Below the pieces are notes generated by a model. The model did no database searches. It saw nothing but the letters and a program-made list of their open reading frames with translations, and was not told the origin of the DNA. 64,000 nt of DNA. Origin: an uncultured Paracoccaceae bacterium (GTDB lineage Bacteria > Pseudomonadota > Alphaproteobacteria > Rhodobacterales > Rhodobacteraceae). The position numbers and the translations under genes are program-made. The stretch covers positions 1 through 64,000 of the forward strand of contig CANKZJ010000004.1 in the NCBI GenBank assembly GCA_947488605.1. Reading direction: 5' to 3'. Below are positions 9,201 through 18,371 of the stretch, piece by piece (the first letter of the stretch is position 1; every line of letters starts with the position of its first letter).

Positions 9201-10046
9201 ATGAAAGACAATCGTCACCATCCGTTCCGCGACAGTCACCAAGACCGCGAGGAGGTAAAGCACATCCCCGATACGCCGCAAACGCGGGCGCCGTCTTATG
9301 CGCTGGCATTTGCAGATGATGATTTCATGTGCCGCGAAGAGCTGCGACCGGTGCGCTTGCAACTGGAATTGCTTAAGCCAGAGATGTTGATGAACGAGGC
9401 GAACGTGAATTCGACAATCGTCTTGTTCGGCGGTGCGCGCATTCCTGAACCGGCCAAAAAAGACACAGCCCGCACCCAAACGCTGGCGGATTTGTCCAAG
9501 TACTATGATGAGGCACGGCGTTTTGCGCAGATGATGACCGCCAAATCAATGGCAAATGGTGGGACGGATGACGTGATCGTCACCGGCGGTGGTCCCGGTG
9601 TGATGGAGGCCGGCAACCGCGGCGCAGAAGAGGCAGGCGGTCGGTCAATCGGCCTGAACATCGTGCTGCCACACGAGCAAGCACCGAACCCTTATGTGAC
9701 GCCTGAACTGTGCTTTAACTTCCACTATTTCGCGATCCGCAAGATGCACTTCTTGATGCGTGCGTCGGCGGTTTGCGTGTTTCCCGGCGGCTTTGGGACA
9801 TTGGACGAAATGTTCGAGGCGCTGACGCTGATCCAGACAGGCCGGATGGAACAAGTGCCGTTCCTGCTGTTTGGCAAAAGCTTTTGGGAAAGGATCATCA
9901 ATTGGGATGCGCTGGCGGATGCGGGCACAATCTCGGCGGATGATTTGAAACTGTTCCGGTTTGTGGAAACTGCCGAAGACGCGATGGCGGCACTGGATAA
10001 CTGGGAAGGCAAAGGCGAAAAGCGCGGCAAGATCCCGGGGCGGTAA
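9201..10046 (+). CDS. LOG-family / TIGR00730 Rossmann-fold protein
   Basis: 281 aa from the ATG at 9201 (an AGGA stretch lies about 10 bases upstream). It shows GGGPGVMEAGNRGA and PGGFGTLDE, the nucleotide-binding and catalytic motifs of LOG cytokinin riboside 5-prime-monophosphate phosphoribohydrolases and related nucleosidases. Bacterial members are often pyrimidine/purine nucleotide N-glycosidases and are frequently mis-annotated as lysine decarboxylases. The ~90-residue N-terminal extension is typical of the long bacterial class. Its stop is one base before the gluconokinase start. Confidence 0.85.
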   Translation: MKDNRHHPFRDSHQDREEVKHIPDTPQTRAPSYALAFADDDFMCREELRPVRLQLELLKPEMLMNEANVNSTIVLFGGARIPEPAKKDTARTQTLADLSKYYDEARRFAQMMTAKSMANGGTDDVIVTGGGPGVMEAGNRGAEEAGGRSIGLNIVLPHEQAPNPYVTPELCFNFHYFAIRKMHFLMRASAVCVFPGGFGTLDEMFEALTLIQTGRMEQVPFLLFGKSFWERIINWDALADAGTISADDLKLFRFVETAEDAMAALDNWEGKGEKRGKIPGR

Positions 10047-10047
10047 T

Positions 10048-10533
10048 ATGCACGCGGCGATCATGGTCATGGGGGTATCGGGGTGTGGAAAATCCACAAT
10101 CGGTGCCGCTTTGGCGCATAAACTGGGCGGGATTTTTCTGGACGGCGATGACTACCATCCGCAGACCAACCTGGATCACATGGCCGCCGGGCACTCTTTG
10201 ACGGATGCGATGCGGTGGCCTTGGTTGGATCGATTGGCAGGCGCTGTGCATCAGCACCGCCAAATTGGGGTGACAGTCTTCGCTTGCTCTGCATTGCGCA
10301 AAAGCTACCGCGACTACTTACGGGCCGCGATCCCTGATCTTAAGATCGTCTACCTTGAAGCGAAACATCAAGTGGTACGTACCCGGCTGAATGGACGCGA
10401 AGACCACTTTATGCCGTCATCCTTGCTCGACAGCCAATTTGCAGCTTTGGACGTGCCACAGCAGGCAACGGCAGTCGTTTCAATTGATCAACCGGTCGAA
10501 GAAATCGTCGAAGCGCTAGTCGCTCTCGTCTGA
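10048..10533 (+). CDS. gntK: Gluconokinase
   Basis: 161 aa. Walker A GVSGCGKST lies at residues 9-17. Typical GntK segments follow: LDGDDYHP, ACSALRKSYRDYLR and REDHFMPSSLLDSQF. It phosphorylates D-gluconate to 6-phosphogluconate, feeding the Entner-Doudoroff or pentose phosphate route. The ATG at 10048 is one base after the preceding stop, so the two are read together. Its 3-prime end overlaps the convergent lacI-type gene by 18 bp. Confidence 0.92.
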   Translation: MHAAIMVMGVSGCGKSTIGAALAHKLGGIFLDGDDYHPQTNLDHMAAGHSLTDAMRWPWLDRLAGAVHQHRQIGVTVFACSALRKSYRDYLRAAIPDLKIVYLEAKHQVVRTRLNGREDHFMPSSLLDSQFAALDVPQQATAVVSIDQPVEEIVEALVALV

Positions 10534-11559
10534 CGGCACTTCAAGGCCTTGCATTGGCGCCATGTCAGGATTGCGAATGGCTTGAATGGCTGCTTTCGCC
10601 AAGAAATCCCCGGCTGTGTTCACTTGTTCAGATACGGTCAGAATATCCGCACGGAACAGTTTTAGGAATGGCATCGCTTCTTTGGCGAACACATCGATCT
10701 CTTGACCCACTTCTGCGCCATGCTGCTCTATCGCGGCAACGGCGGCCATCGCAGATGAGGTTGACGCGGTCACCACGGCGTCAATCTTTGGGTTTTCTTC
10801 CAATACACGCCGCAAGAACGCAACGACGTCCGCACTGGGCGAGTCGCTGGTGGCGCCATCGGCAATAGAGACATTGACGCCGTGTTGCAGAGCCGTTTCC
10901 TGGACGCCTGCAATCATATGCTGCGCATAGCTATGCTCTTGCGGTGGGGCGATGACGAAAATCTCTTTGCGCCCGCGCGCGGCCAGCTGTTTGATTGCAA
11001 GGCTACCAAACGCCTTATTGTCGTAGTCGTAATATGAATGGGTCTCGGACCAATTTGTGCGACCGTGTGTGGCAAACGGGAATTTCCGTTCCATCAAATA
11101 GGCAACACGCGGATCATTGGGCTGGATTTGGTTCATAATGATTGCATCAGCCGACCCTGTTTCAACGATATAGCGGACGGGTTCCATCGGGTCTTGATCG
11201 GGAAAGAACGGGGTCACGATCAGATGGAACGGGGTATCGCGCAGGCCACTGGCGACCGATGCGATCAGGCGGGCAGTGTGGCTCATCAGGTCGTGCTCGG
11301 TCGACATCACCAGGCTGATGACATTGGTGCGGCCCGTACGCAAACGCACGCCTGCACGGTTCGGAACATACCCGATATCGTTCGCGATTTTACGGATCAG
11401 CTTCTTGGTATCATTGCCGATATCAGGGGCATCATTCAGCGCGCGCGACACCGTCGGCACCGCAAGACCGCTGATGCGCGCGATCGTTTTCAACGTCGGT
11501 TTGCCGTCAGCTGACAGGTTTGCCATCGCCAAATCTGGCTGAGACTTGCTGTGCGACAT
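10516..11559 (-). CDS. LacI-family transcriptional repressor of the sugar operon
   Basis: 347 aa. The LacI-type helix-turn-helix with hinge helix spans about residues 20-75 (TLKTIARISGLAVPTVSRALN...). It is followed by a periplasmic-binding-protein-like ligand domain. It is divergent from the ABC sugar importer across a 206-bp gap that contains two CG-centred palindromes (11713-11746), its probable operators. By analogy with aglR/thuR-type regulators it should repress the operon until an imported sugar or derivative binds. The inducer is unknown. Confidence 0.9.
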   Translation of the reverse strand: MSHSKSQPDLAMANLSADGKPTLKTIARISGLAVPTVSRALNDAPDIGNDTKKLIRKIANDIGYVPNRAGVRLRTGRTNVISLVMSTEHDLMSHTARLIASVASGLRDTPFHLIVTPFFPDQDPMEPVRYIVETGSADAIIMNQIQPNDPRVAYLMERKFPFATHGRTNWSETHSYYDYDNKAFGSLAIKQLAARGRKEIFVIAPPQEHSYAQHMIAGVQETALQHGVNVSIADGATSDSPSADVVAFLRRVLEENPKIDAVVTASTSSAMAAVAAIEQHGAEVGQEIDVFAKEAMPFLKLFRADILTVSEQVNTAGDFLAKAAIQAIRNPDMAPMQGLEVPSDESD

Positions 11560-11712
11560 TTTTACTAAACCTCCGTTGCATCCGGGTTTTCCAGCGATTC
11601 TGTAGCGACCACGGGATGCGTGATTTTTTCGAAAATAGCTTAACTACAACGTGTTAACCACTGGCGATATCGCCTTTCTTCACTGTGGCTTAATTTGTCT
11701 TGCGAGGTCAAT

Positions 11713-11726
11713 CTAAATCGATATAG
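11713..11726. promoter_or_regulatory. Putative LacI-type operator, site 1
   Basis: CTAAATCGATATAG is a near-perfect (12 of 14) palindrome centred on CG, as expected for LacI/GalR operators. It lies 39 bp before the GTG of the binding-protein gene. Its centre is exactly 20 bp from that of site 2. Confidence 0.55.
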
Positions 11727-11732
11727 GCTGAT

Positions 11733-11746
11733 CTATAACGATTTAG
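11733..11746. promoter_or_regulatory. Putative LacI-type operator, site 2
   Basis: CTATAACGATTTAG is a weaker CG-centred palindrome. As a unit it is also the reverse complement of site 1 at 13 of 14 positions, so the 34-bp block 11713-11746 is one long inverted repeat with a 6-bp spacer. It directly precedes the ribosome-binding site GGGAGGAG (11752-11759). Confidence 0.55.
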
Positions 11747-11765
11747 AACCAGGGAGGAGAGAATC

Positions 11766-12992
11766 GTGAAGCTAACAACAAAACTACTCGCAGCGACTGC
11801 GATCATGAGTGCATCGGCTGCATCGGCTGTTGAACTAGAGGTCACACATTGGTGGACATCGGGTGGCGAAGCCGCTGCCGTCGGCAAATTTGCCGAAGCA
11901 TGGAACGCCACAGGTAACACATGGGTTGATGGCGCAATCGCCGGTTCCGGCGGCACAGCGCGCCCCATTATTATCAGCCGCATCTTGGGCGGGGACCCCA
12001 TGGGTGCGACACAGCTGAACCACGGCCGTCAAGCCGAAGAATTGATCGAGGCAGGCATGATGCTTGACCTCACTGATGTCGCCGAAGCGGGTGGCTGGAA
12101 AGATATCGTCAACCCGTCGTCACTGCTTGATAGCTGCACATTGGATGGGAAAATCTACTGCGTCCCAGTGAATATTCACTCCGCGCAGTGGTTATGGTTG
12201 AGCCATGACGCCTACGAGAAGGCCGGTCAGCCTGTGCCAACCGATTGGAACGAATTCGTTGCGTCCGCACCCGCATTGACAGAAGCGGGCATTGTGCCGC
12301 TCGCAATGGGTCAGCAAGGCTGGCAGCAGAACCTCGCATTTGGCGCAATTACGATTGCAGTCGCCGGCATTGATGCATGGCGCGAAGTTACTGTGAACAA
12401 GAACGCCGACGTTGCACGCGGTCCTGAATACACCGCTGTCTTTAATGCTGTTGCAGATGCCCGCGAATTGGCGCGCGAAAGCAACGTGCAAGACTGGAAC
12501 CAAGCGACCAACATGGTCATCACAGGCATGGCCGGTGCACAGTTGATGGGCGACTGGGCGCAAGGCGAATTCTCTGTGGCGGAACAGGTCGAAGGCGTTG
12601 ATTACTCCTGCCTGCCAGGTCTTGGCCTGAACGAAATTCTCGACACGGGTGGTGATGCTTTCTACTTCCCTGCCAATGACGATCCAGAGATCACGGCGGC
12701 ACAAAAAGAGCTCGCGGCACTGCTGATTTCCCCCGAAGTGCAGGTGTCCTTTAATCTTGCAAAGGGTTCATTGCCAGTGCGCGGTGATATCGACATGGCC
12801 TCTGCAAACGGCTGCATGCAAAAAGGCCTCGGCATCTTGGCTGAAGGTGGCGTTCTGCCATCGGGCGATCAATCGCTGTCCGCAGACACACAGACCCAGA
12901 TCGAAGATCTGATGGCTGAGTTCTGGTCGGGTGATATGCCAGCTGCTGACGCGCAAGCGCGTTACGCTGACCTGATCGCATCTGCCGACTAA
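11766..12992 (+). CDS. ABC sugar importer, extracellular solute-binding protein (family 1)
   Basis: 408 aa with a Sec signal peptide (MKLTTKLLAATAIMSASAASA, cleavage near residue 21). The mature N-terminus VELEVTHWWTSGGEAAAV is typical of family-1 sugar-binding proteins of the CUT1 type. The start is a GTG at 11766, supported by a strong GGGAGGAG seven bases upstream and by the signal peptide. It binds a sugar or oligosaccharide in the periplasm and delivers it to the permeases encoded next. A stem-loop follows the stop, as often seen after highly expressed binding-protein genes. Confidence 0.93.
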   Translation: MKLTTKLLAATAIMSASAASAVELEVTHWWTSGGEAAAVGKFAEAWNATGNTWVDGAIAGSGGTARPIIISRILGGDPMGATQLNHGRQAEELIEAGMMLDLTDVAEAGGWKDIVNPSSLLDSCTLDGKIYCVPVNIHSAQWLWLSHDAYEKAGQPVPTDWNEFVASAPALTEAGIVPLAMGQQGWQQNLAFGAITIAVAGIDAWREVTVNKNADVARGPEYTAVFNAVADARELARESNVQDWNQATNMVITGMAGAQLMGDWAQGEFSVAEQVEGVDYSCLPGLGLNEILDTGGDAFYFPANDDPEITAAQKELAALLISPEVQVSFNLAKGSLPVRGDIDMASANGCMQKGLGILAEGGVLPSGDQSLSADTQTQIEDLMAEFWSGDMPAADAQARYADLIASAD

Positions 12993-13006
12993 GCACACCT
13001 CCCGAG

Positions 13007-13034
13007 CGGCCTGCCTGATCCGTCAGGTGGGCCG
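13007..13034 (+). promoter_or_regulatory. Intercistronic stem-loop after the binding-protein gene
   Basis: CGGCC-TG-CCTGA, loop TCCG, TCAGG-TG-GGCCG: two paired blocks of five separated by a 2x2 internal loop. It lies between the binding protein and the first permease. Such hairpins commonly protect the upstream mRNA from 3-prime decay and lower permease expression relative to the binding protein. There is no U-run, so full termination is not expected. Confidence 0.55.
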
Positions 13035-13098
13035 TTTGGATGCCGCACAAAGGCCCACACCAAGTTGGGCCAAGTCGCCAACAGGGGAGAAAACCACC

Positions 13099-14025
13099 AT
13101 GTCAGTGGTTGAAGACGCCGCACATAGCAGCGCCAAGGGGGCAAAGCGCCCAATACGCCTTTTCCGCAATCCGATGGCCAAAATCGCCTCGATCCCGATG
13201 ATCTTGACGGCAATGGTGGTGTTTGTTGGCGGCACGCTTTGGACTGTGGTGCATTCATTTACCGGGTCCCGTTTGCTGCCCAAGCTGAACTGGGTCGGTC
13301 TCGATCAATATGAACGCTTGTGGGAAACGCCACGCTGGTTGATCTCAATCTCGAACCTCGCGCTTTATGGGATCTGTTCGATGATCCTGACGCTGTTCAT
13401 CGGCTTTTTTCTTGCCGCACTCCTTGATCGCAAGATCAGGTTTGAGAGCGCCTTTCGCACAATTTTCCTTTATCCTTTCGCGTTATCTTTCGTCGTCACC
13501 GGCCTCGCGTGGCAGTGGATTTTGAACCCTGACTTTGGCATGCAATCGTTGGTGCAAAGCTGGGGCTGGGAAAGCTTTCAGTTCGATCCTCTCAATAACC
13601 CTGACATCGTGATGTTTGGCTTACTTATCGCGGGCATCTGGCAAGGGTCGGGATTGATCATGTGTATTATGCTGGCCGGATTGCGCGGCATCGACGAAGA
13701 CATCTGGAAAGCCGCCCGCGTTGACGGCATTGGCACAGTGAAAACCTACGTTCGGATCGTCATCCCGATGATGCGCCCGGTCTTTATCACATCACTGGTG
13801 CTGATCGCGTCGGGCATCATTAAGCTTTATGATCTTGTTGTTGCACAGACCAATGGCGGTCCGGGTATCAGCTCGGAAGTGCCCGCAAAATACGTCATCA
13901 ACTACATGTTCCAGGCGCAGAACCTTGGCCAAGGTTTTGCCGCCTCCACAATGATGCTGTGTTCGGTGATCATCATTCTGATCCCCTGGGCCTACCTTGA
14001 ATTTGGAGGTCGTAAGAATGCCTGA
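13099..14025 (+). CDS. ABC sugar importer permease (MalF/UgpA type)
   Basis: 308-aa integral membrane protein with about six hydrophobic helices. The EAA loop (KAARVDGIGTVKTYVRIVIPMMRP, about residues 205-228) contacts the ATPase. The ATG at 13099 is chosen over an upstream in-frame start because AGGGGAG lies ten bases before it. The 8-bp overlap with the second permease indicates coupled translation. Confidence 0.92.
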   Translation: MSVVEDAAHSSAKGAKRPIRLFRNPMAKIASIPMILTAMVVFVGGTLWTVVHSFTGSRLLPKLNWVGLDQYERLWETPRWLISISNLALYGICSMILTLFIGFFLAALLDRKIRFESAFRTIFLYPFALSFVVTGLAWQWILNPDFGMQSLVQSWGWESFQFDPLNNPDIVMFGLLIAGIWQGSGLIMCIMLAGLRGIDEDIWKAARVDGIGTVKTYVRIVIPMMRPVFITSLVLIASGIIKLYDLVVAQTNGGPGISSEVPAKYVINYMFQAQNLGQGFAASTMMLCSVIIILIPWAYLEFGGRKNA

Positions 14026-14914
14026 TATCGCACTCACGGGGCCTCGCGGGCCAAAGCCGAAAAAGCGGTTCAGCCGCGGCAACATCATCCTTTATGGCAC
14101 GTTGATCATGGTCAGCATGTACTACTTGCTGCCGCTCTACGTGATGGTCGTGACGTCGCTCAAGGGCATGCCGGAAATTCGCCTTGGCAACGTTTTCGGT
14201 CCACCACTGGAGGTCACATTTCAGCCGTGGGTGAAAGCTTGGTCTGAAGCCTGCACAGGACTTGATTGCACGGGCCTGTCGAAGGGGTTCTGGAACTCGG
14301 TCCAAATCCTGATCCCTTCCGTTGTGCTGTCTATCGCGATTGCGTCGGTGAACGGCTACGCGTTGTCACATTGGAAATTCAAAGGGTCCGAGGTGTTCTT
14401 TACCATCCTGATCCTTGGTGCCTTCATCCCTTACCAGACGATGCTTTATCCCATCGTGATCATGCTGCGAGAGATCGGGCTGATGGGTGATCTTTGGGGG
14501 CTGGTCCTCGTTCATACGGTTTTCGGCATGCCGATTCTGACGTTGCTGTTCCGCAACTACTTTGCGTCCATACCGGAGGAATTGTTTAAGGCGGCCCGCG
14601 TCGATGGCGCCGGGTTCTGGCGGATTTACTTCCAGATCATGCTGCCGATGGCGCTGCCTATCTTTGTGGTCGCGATCATTTTGCAGGTGACCGGCATCTG
14701 GAACGATTTCCTCTTTGGCGTGATCTACACCAAACCCGCCACCTATCCGATGACCGTACAGCTCAATAACATCGTGAATTCGGTGCAAGGCGTCAAAGAA
14801 TACAACGTCAATATGGCGGCCACACTTCTCACCGGCCTTGTGCCACTCGTTATCTATTTTGCATCTGGCAAACTCTTTGTCCGGGGCATCGCAGCAGGGG
14901 CCGTCAAAGGATGA
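14018..14914 (+). CDS. ABC sugar importer permease (MalG/UgpE type)
   Basis: 298 aa, six predicted transmembrane helices. The EAA motif is present (FKAARVDGAGFWRIYFQIMLPMALP). The ATG at 14018 has GGAGGT eight bases upstream and overlaps the first permease stop. It forms the heterodimeric channel with the preceding permease. The stop overlaps the ATPase start (ATGA). Confidence 0.93.
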   Translation: MPDIALTGPRGPKPKKRFSRGNIILYGTLIMVSMYYLLPLYVMVVTSLKGMPEIRLGNVFGPPLEVTFQPWVKAWSEACTGLDCTGLSKGFWNSVQILIPSVVLSIAIASVNGYALSHWKFKGSEVFFTILILGAFIPYQTMLYPIVIMLREIGLMGDLWGLVLVHTVFGMPILTLLFRNYFASIPEELFKAARVDGAGFWRIYFQIMLPMALPIFVVAIILQVTGIWNDFLFGVIYTKPATYPMTVQLNNIVNSVQGVKEYNVNMAATLLTGLVPLVIYFASGKLFVRGIAAGAVKG

Positions 14915-15990
14915 GCTATTCAGTAGAAATCAAACAACTCGACTTGTCATTCGGTGCGGTCAAAGTGCTGCAAGACCTTGATCTGAACATCAACGAAGGT
15001 GAATTCCTCGTCCTTCTGGGATCGTCGGGTTGCGGTAAGTCTACGCTGCTGAACTGCATCGCAGGCCTGCTCGAAGTGACCGATGGCCAGATTTTCATCA
15101 AGGGCCAGAATGTCACATGGGCGGAACCGTCTGAGCGTGGCATCGGCATGGTGTTCCAATCCTATGCGCTTTACCCGCAGATGACCGTGAAGGGGAACCT
15201 GTCGTTCGGTCTCAAGAACGCAAAATTGCCCAAGGATGAAATCGAGGCCCGCGTCGCCCGCGCGGCTGACATCTTGCAAATCGGTCCTTTGCTCGACCGC
15301 AAACCGGGTGCACTGTCCGGCGGTCAACGTCAACGTGTCGCCATCGGCCGCGCGTTGGTGCGCGATGTGGATGTTTTCTTGTTCGACGAACCTCTGTCCA
15401 ACCTTGATGCCAAACTGCGCGTCGATCTGCGGGTCGAGCTAAAGCGTCTGCATAATCAGCTGCAAAACACGATGATCTACGTGACCCACGATCAGGTTGA
15501 GGCGATGACACTTGCCGACCGGATCGCGGTCATGAAGGGCGGTGCCATCATGCAGCTTGGCACCCCGGACGAGATTTACAACCAACCACGCAACCTCTAC
15601 GTGGCCGACTTTATCGGCAGCCCCTCAATGAACTTCCTCGAAGGGCATCTGGAAGTTGGCACGTTCAAAGTCGATGATATGGTCATGCCAATGACAGGCT
15701 ATGATTTTGCCACACCGCAAACCGCTGACCGACCTGCAGTGATAGGCATCCGCCCCGAGCACGTTGTAACTGGCGAATTGGTCAAAAACGCGCCACTGCA
15801 ATTCAGCGTCGATGTCGATCTGGTCGAACCAATGGGCTCTGACACGCTCGTTTATGCCAAACTTGGCGCGCACATCTTCCGCATCCGCATGGATGGACAA
15901 GCGACAGTGAAAGCAGGCGAGACCATCGATATTGGTGTCGATCCATCGCGCGCATCACTGTTTGATAAAGCAACTGAGGACCGCATCTGA
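14911..15990 (+). CDS. ABC sugar importer ATPase (MalK/UgpC type)
   Basis: 359 aa. Walker A GSSGCGKST (about residues 36-44), signature LSGGQRQRVAIGRAL, Walker B VFLFDEPLSNLDAKLR and the H-loop YVTHDQ are all intact. The C-terminal ~120 residues form the OB-fold (TOBE) regulatory domain of CUT1 ATPases. It energises the two upstream permeases. The stop overlaps the next ATG (TGATG), tying the glycosidase gene to the transporter. Confidence 0.95.
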   Translation: MSYSVEIKQLDLSFGAVKVLQDLDLNINEGEFLVLLGSSGCGKSTLLNCIAGLLEVTDGQIFIKGQNVTWAEPSERGIGMVFQSYALYPQMTVKGNLSFGLKNAKLPKDEIEARVARAADILQIGPLLDRKPGALSGGQRQRVAIGRALVRDVDVFLFDEPLSNLDAKLRVDLRVELKRLHNQLQNTMIYVTHDQVEAMTLADRIAVMKGGAIMQLGTPDEIYNQPRNLYVADFIGSPSMNFLEGHLEVGTFKVDDMVMPMTGYDFATPQTADRPAVIGIRPEHVVTGELVKNAPLQFSVDVDLVEPMGSDTLVYAKLGAHIFRIRMDGQATVKAGETIDIGVDPSRASLFDKATEDRI

Positions 15991-18362
15991 TGTCACTCAA
16001 TTTGGCGGGTGAATGGTCTCTGTCAGATGACAGTGGGGACTACACCTGCGCGATCAATTTGCCGACCGATGGCATCAGCGCGCTGCATGACGCGGGCCTG
16101 ATCCCAGACCCTTATTGGGGCCGGAACGAGTATGATCTGCGCTGGATTGCGGAACGCGATTGGGTTGCAACGCGGGTGTTCGATCTGGCGGATACGGACG
16201 TCGATTTGGTGCTGTCCGGCGTTGATACAATCGTCGAAGTTGCGGTGAACGGCGCAGTTGTACTGCATTGCGACAATGCGTTTCGCAGCTTTCGGATCAG
16301 CCTTTCGCAGATCACACAAATCGGCGCGAACACGATCAGCGTGACATTCAAAAACTCAATTGCCCATGCGGCGAAACTGCAAGACGCGCAGCCGTTCTAT
16401 CTTCCCTATCAAGAGGGTAATAACCCGATCCCTAACGTGAACCTGCTGCGCAAACCGCAGTGCGATTACGGTTGGGATTGGAACATCGCGCTGGCGCCTT
16501 TTGGCATCTACGGCGACATGTGGATTGAACCGACGACCGCACCGCGTATCGACAGCATTTTGGTGGACCAGGATCATAGCGATGATGGCGTAGCACTGAT
16601 AATCAAAGTGGCCGTCAGCAACTACAACGGCGATGTCTGTGTGACAATCGACGACCAGACTGTGTCTGCACCGGTTCTGTACGGTGTGTGTACGGTGAGT
16701 GTACACATCAGGAACCCCAAATTGTGGTGGCCCGCAGGCCAAGGCGCGCAGCCGCTATATGATCTTGAAGTGTCCTTCGCCGAGGCAAAGGCCACACGCC
16801 GCATTGGTCTGCGCAAGATGGCCTTGATCACCGAAACCGACGAAGTTGGCTTGGGCTTCAAGTTCCAAGTGAACGACCGCGACGTCTTTGCCAAAGGGGC
16901 GAACTGGATCCCCGCAGACGCCCTTGCAGGGAAGATCACGCCTGCAAAAACGCGCGACCTTTTGCAGTCGGCGGTCGATGCCAACATGAACATGATCCGT
17001 GTTTGGGGTGGTGGCCGCTACGAGGACGATTGGTTCTATGACCTCTGTGATGAACTGGGGTTGATGGTCTGGCAGGACTTTATGTTTGCTTGCAACATCT
17101 ACCCCTCTGACGATGCATATCTCGAAAATGTACGCATGGAAGTCATTGAAAACGTTCAGCGGTTACAGCATCACGCCTGCATCGCACTGTGGTGCGGTGA
17201 CAACGAATTGATTGGGGCGCTGACGTGGTTTGAGGAAACCCGCGCAGACCGCGACCGCTATCTCGTGAACTACGACCGGTTGAACCGCACGTTGGAAACG
17301 GCGCTCAAATCGGTAGACCCCAACGCGCTTTGGTGGCCATCGTCACCTTCACCCGGCCCGTTGAATTTTAAAGACGCATGGCACGATGACGGGTCAGGCG
17401 ACATGCACTTCTGGTCGGTCTGGCACGAAGGGCGCGATTTTGACCACTACCGCGATGTCGCCCCGCGGTTTTGTTCCGAATTCGGATTCCAAAGCTATCC
17501 TTCAATGAACGCGATCCGTCGTTTTGCGGCACCTGAGGATCAAAACATCGCAGCCCCTGTGCTCGAAGCACATCAGAAAAACGCAGGCGGAAACGCCCGC
17601 ATCGCGGAAACGATGTTCCGCTATTTCCGCTGGCCCAAACACTTCGATGATTTCGTCTACCTGTCCCAAGTTCAGCAAGGTCTGGCGATCAAAACTGCCG
17701 TCACTCATTGGCGCAGTCTCAAGCCGCATTGCATGGGCACACTGATCTGGCAGCTGAACGATACGTGGCCGGTCTGCTCTTGGGCGTCGTTGAACCATGG
17801 CGGTGATTGGAAGGTGTTGCATCATATGGCCAAGAACTTCTTTGCGCCGGTTCTGGTGACGGCTGTTCCTGTTGGTAAAGACATTGTGCTGCGCGGCATC
17901 AACGATGATCCTGACCCTTGTGATGTGACTGTGGAGGTCATGGCCGTCAGCATGGACGGCAACCTTCGAAAGCTTGGACGTGCGACGAAGCTGGTCGAGG
18001 GAGATGCGGTTGAAATGTTGTCCCTGCCAATTGCTGCAGTGGGTCTCGATGAGATGCTTCACTGCCGATGGAGTGCCTCGAATGGGCAAACGGGTGAAGA
18101 TACGTTCGCGCCAAGACCCTACAAAGAATATGATCTGAAGCCGCCACAGATTACCCACCAAACCGATGGCACCCAGATAACGATAACCTCACAGACCCTC
18201 GCGCTTTTTGTCGCGGTCGAGGCCGATGTCGCGGGCCGTTTCGACCAAAACGCCTTCACGCTTTTGCCGGGGCAGGAACGCATTGTCACGTTCACCCCGT
18301 CTGACCCTGACGCGACGCCCAACTTCACGCTGCGCGATTTGCACAGTGCCACTTATGCCTAA
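15990..18362 (+). CDS. Glycoside hydrolase family 2, beta-mannosidase type
   Basis: 790 aa, close to the length of GH2 beta-mannosidases. It has a jelly-roll sugar-binding domain, an immunoglobulin-like domain and a TIM barrel. The acid/base Glu406 is in WCGDNE and the likely nucleophile Glu497 in RFCSEFGFQSYP, which match the beta-mannosidase subgroup rather than LacZ. There is no signal peptide, so hydrolysis should be cytoplasmic, after import of a short oligosaccharide by the adjacent ABC system. Beta-mannosides are inferred from family motifs. A related equatorial glycoside cannot be excluded. Confidence 0.9.
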   Translation: MSLNLAGEWSLSDDSGDYTCAINLPTDGISALHDAGLIPDPYWGRNEYDLRWIAERDWVATRVFDLADTDVDLVLSGVDTIVEVAVNGAVVLHCDNAFRSFRISLSQITQIGANTISVTFKNSIAHAAKLQDAQPFYLPYQEGNNPIPNVNLLRKPQCDYGWDWNIALAPFGIYGDMWIEPTTAPRIDSILVDQDHSDDGVALIIKVAVSNYNGDVCVTIDDQTVSAPVLYGVCTVSVHIRNPKLWWPAGQGAQPLYDLEVSFAEAKATRRIGLRKMALITETDEVGLGFKFQVNDRDVFAKGANWIPADALAGKITPAKTRDLLQSAVDANMNMIRVWGGGRYEDDWFYDLCDELGLMVWQDFMFACNIYPSDDAYLENVRMEVIENVQRLQHHACIALWCGDNELIGALTWFEETRADRDRYLVNYDRLNRTLETALKSVDPNALWWPSSPSPGPLNFKDAWHDDGSGDMHFWSVWHEGRDFDHYRDVAPRFCSEFGFQSYPSMNAIRRFAAPEDQNIAAPVLEAHQKNAGGNARIAETMFRYFRWPKHFDDFVYLSQVQQGLAIKTAVTHWRSLKPHCMGTLIWQLNDTWPVCSWASLNHGGDWKVLHHMAKNFFAPVLVTAVPVGKDIVLRGINDDPDPCDVTVEVMAVSMDGNLRKLGRATKLVEGDAVEMLSLPIAAVGLDEMLHCRWSASNGQTGEDTFAPRPYKEYDLKPPQITHQTDGTQITITSQTLALFVAVEADVAGRFDQNAFTLLPGQERIVTFTPSDPDATPNFTLRDLHSATYA

Positions 18363-18371
18363 AAGGACCGT

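Noticed and set aside
16672-16711. TGTACGGTGTG-like repeats resembling those at 45064
   Set aside because: They lie inside well-supported GH2 codons, are irregular in spacing, and are explained by the local amino-acid sequence.
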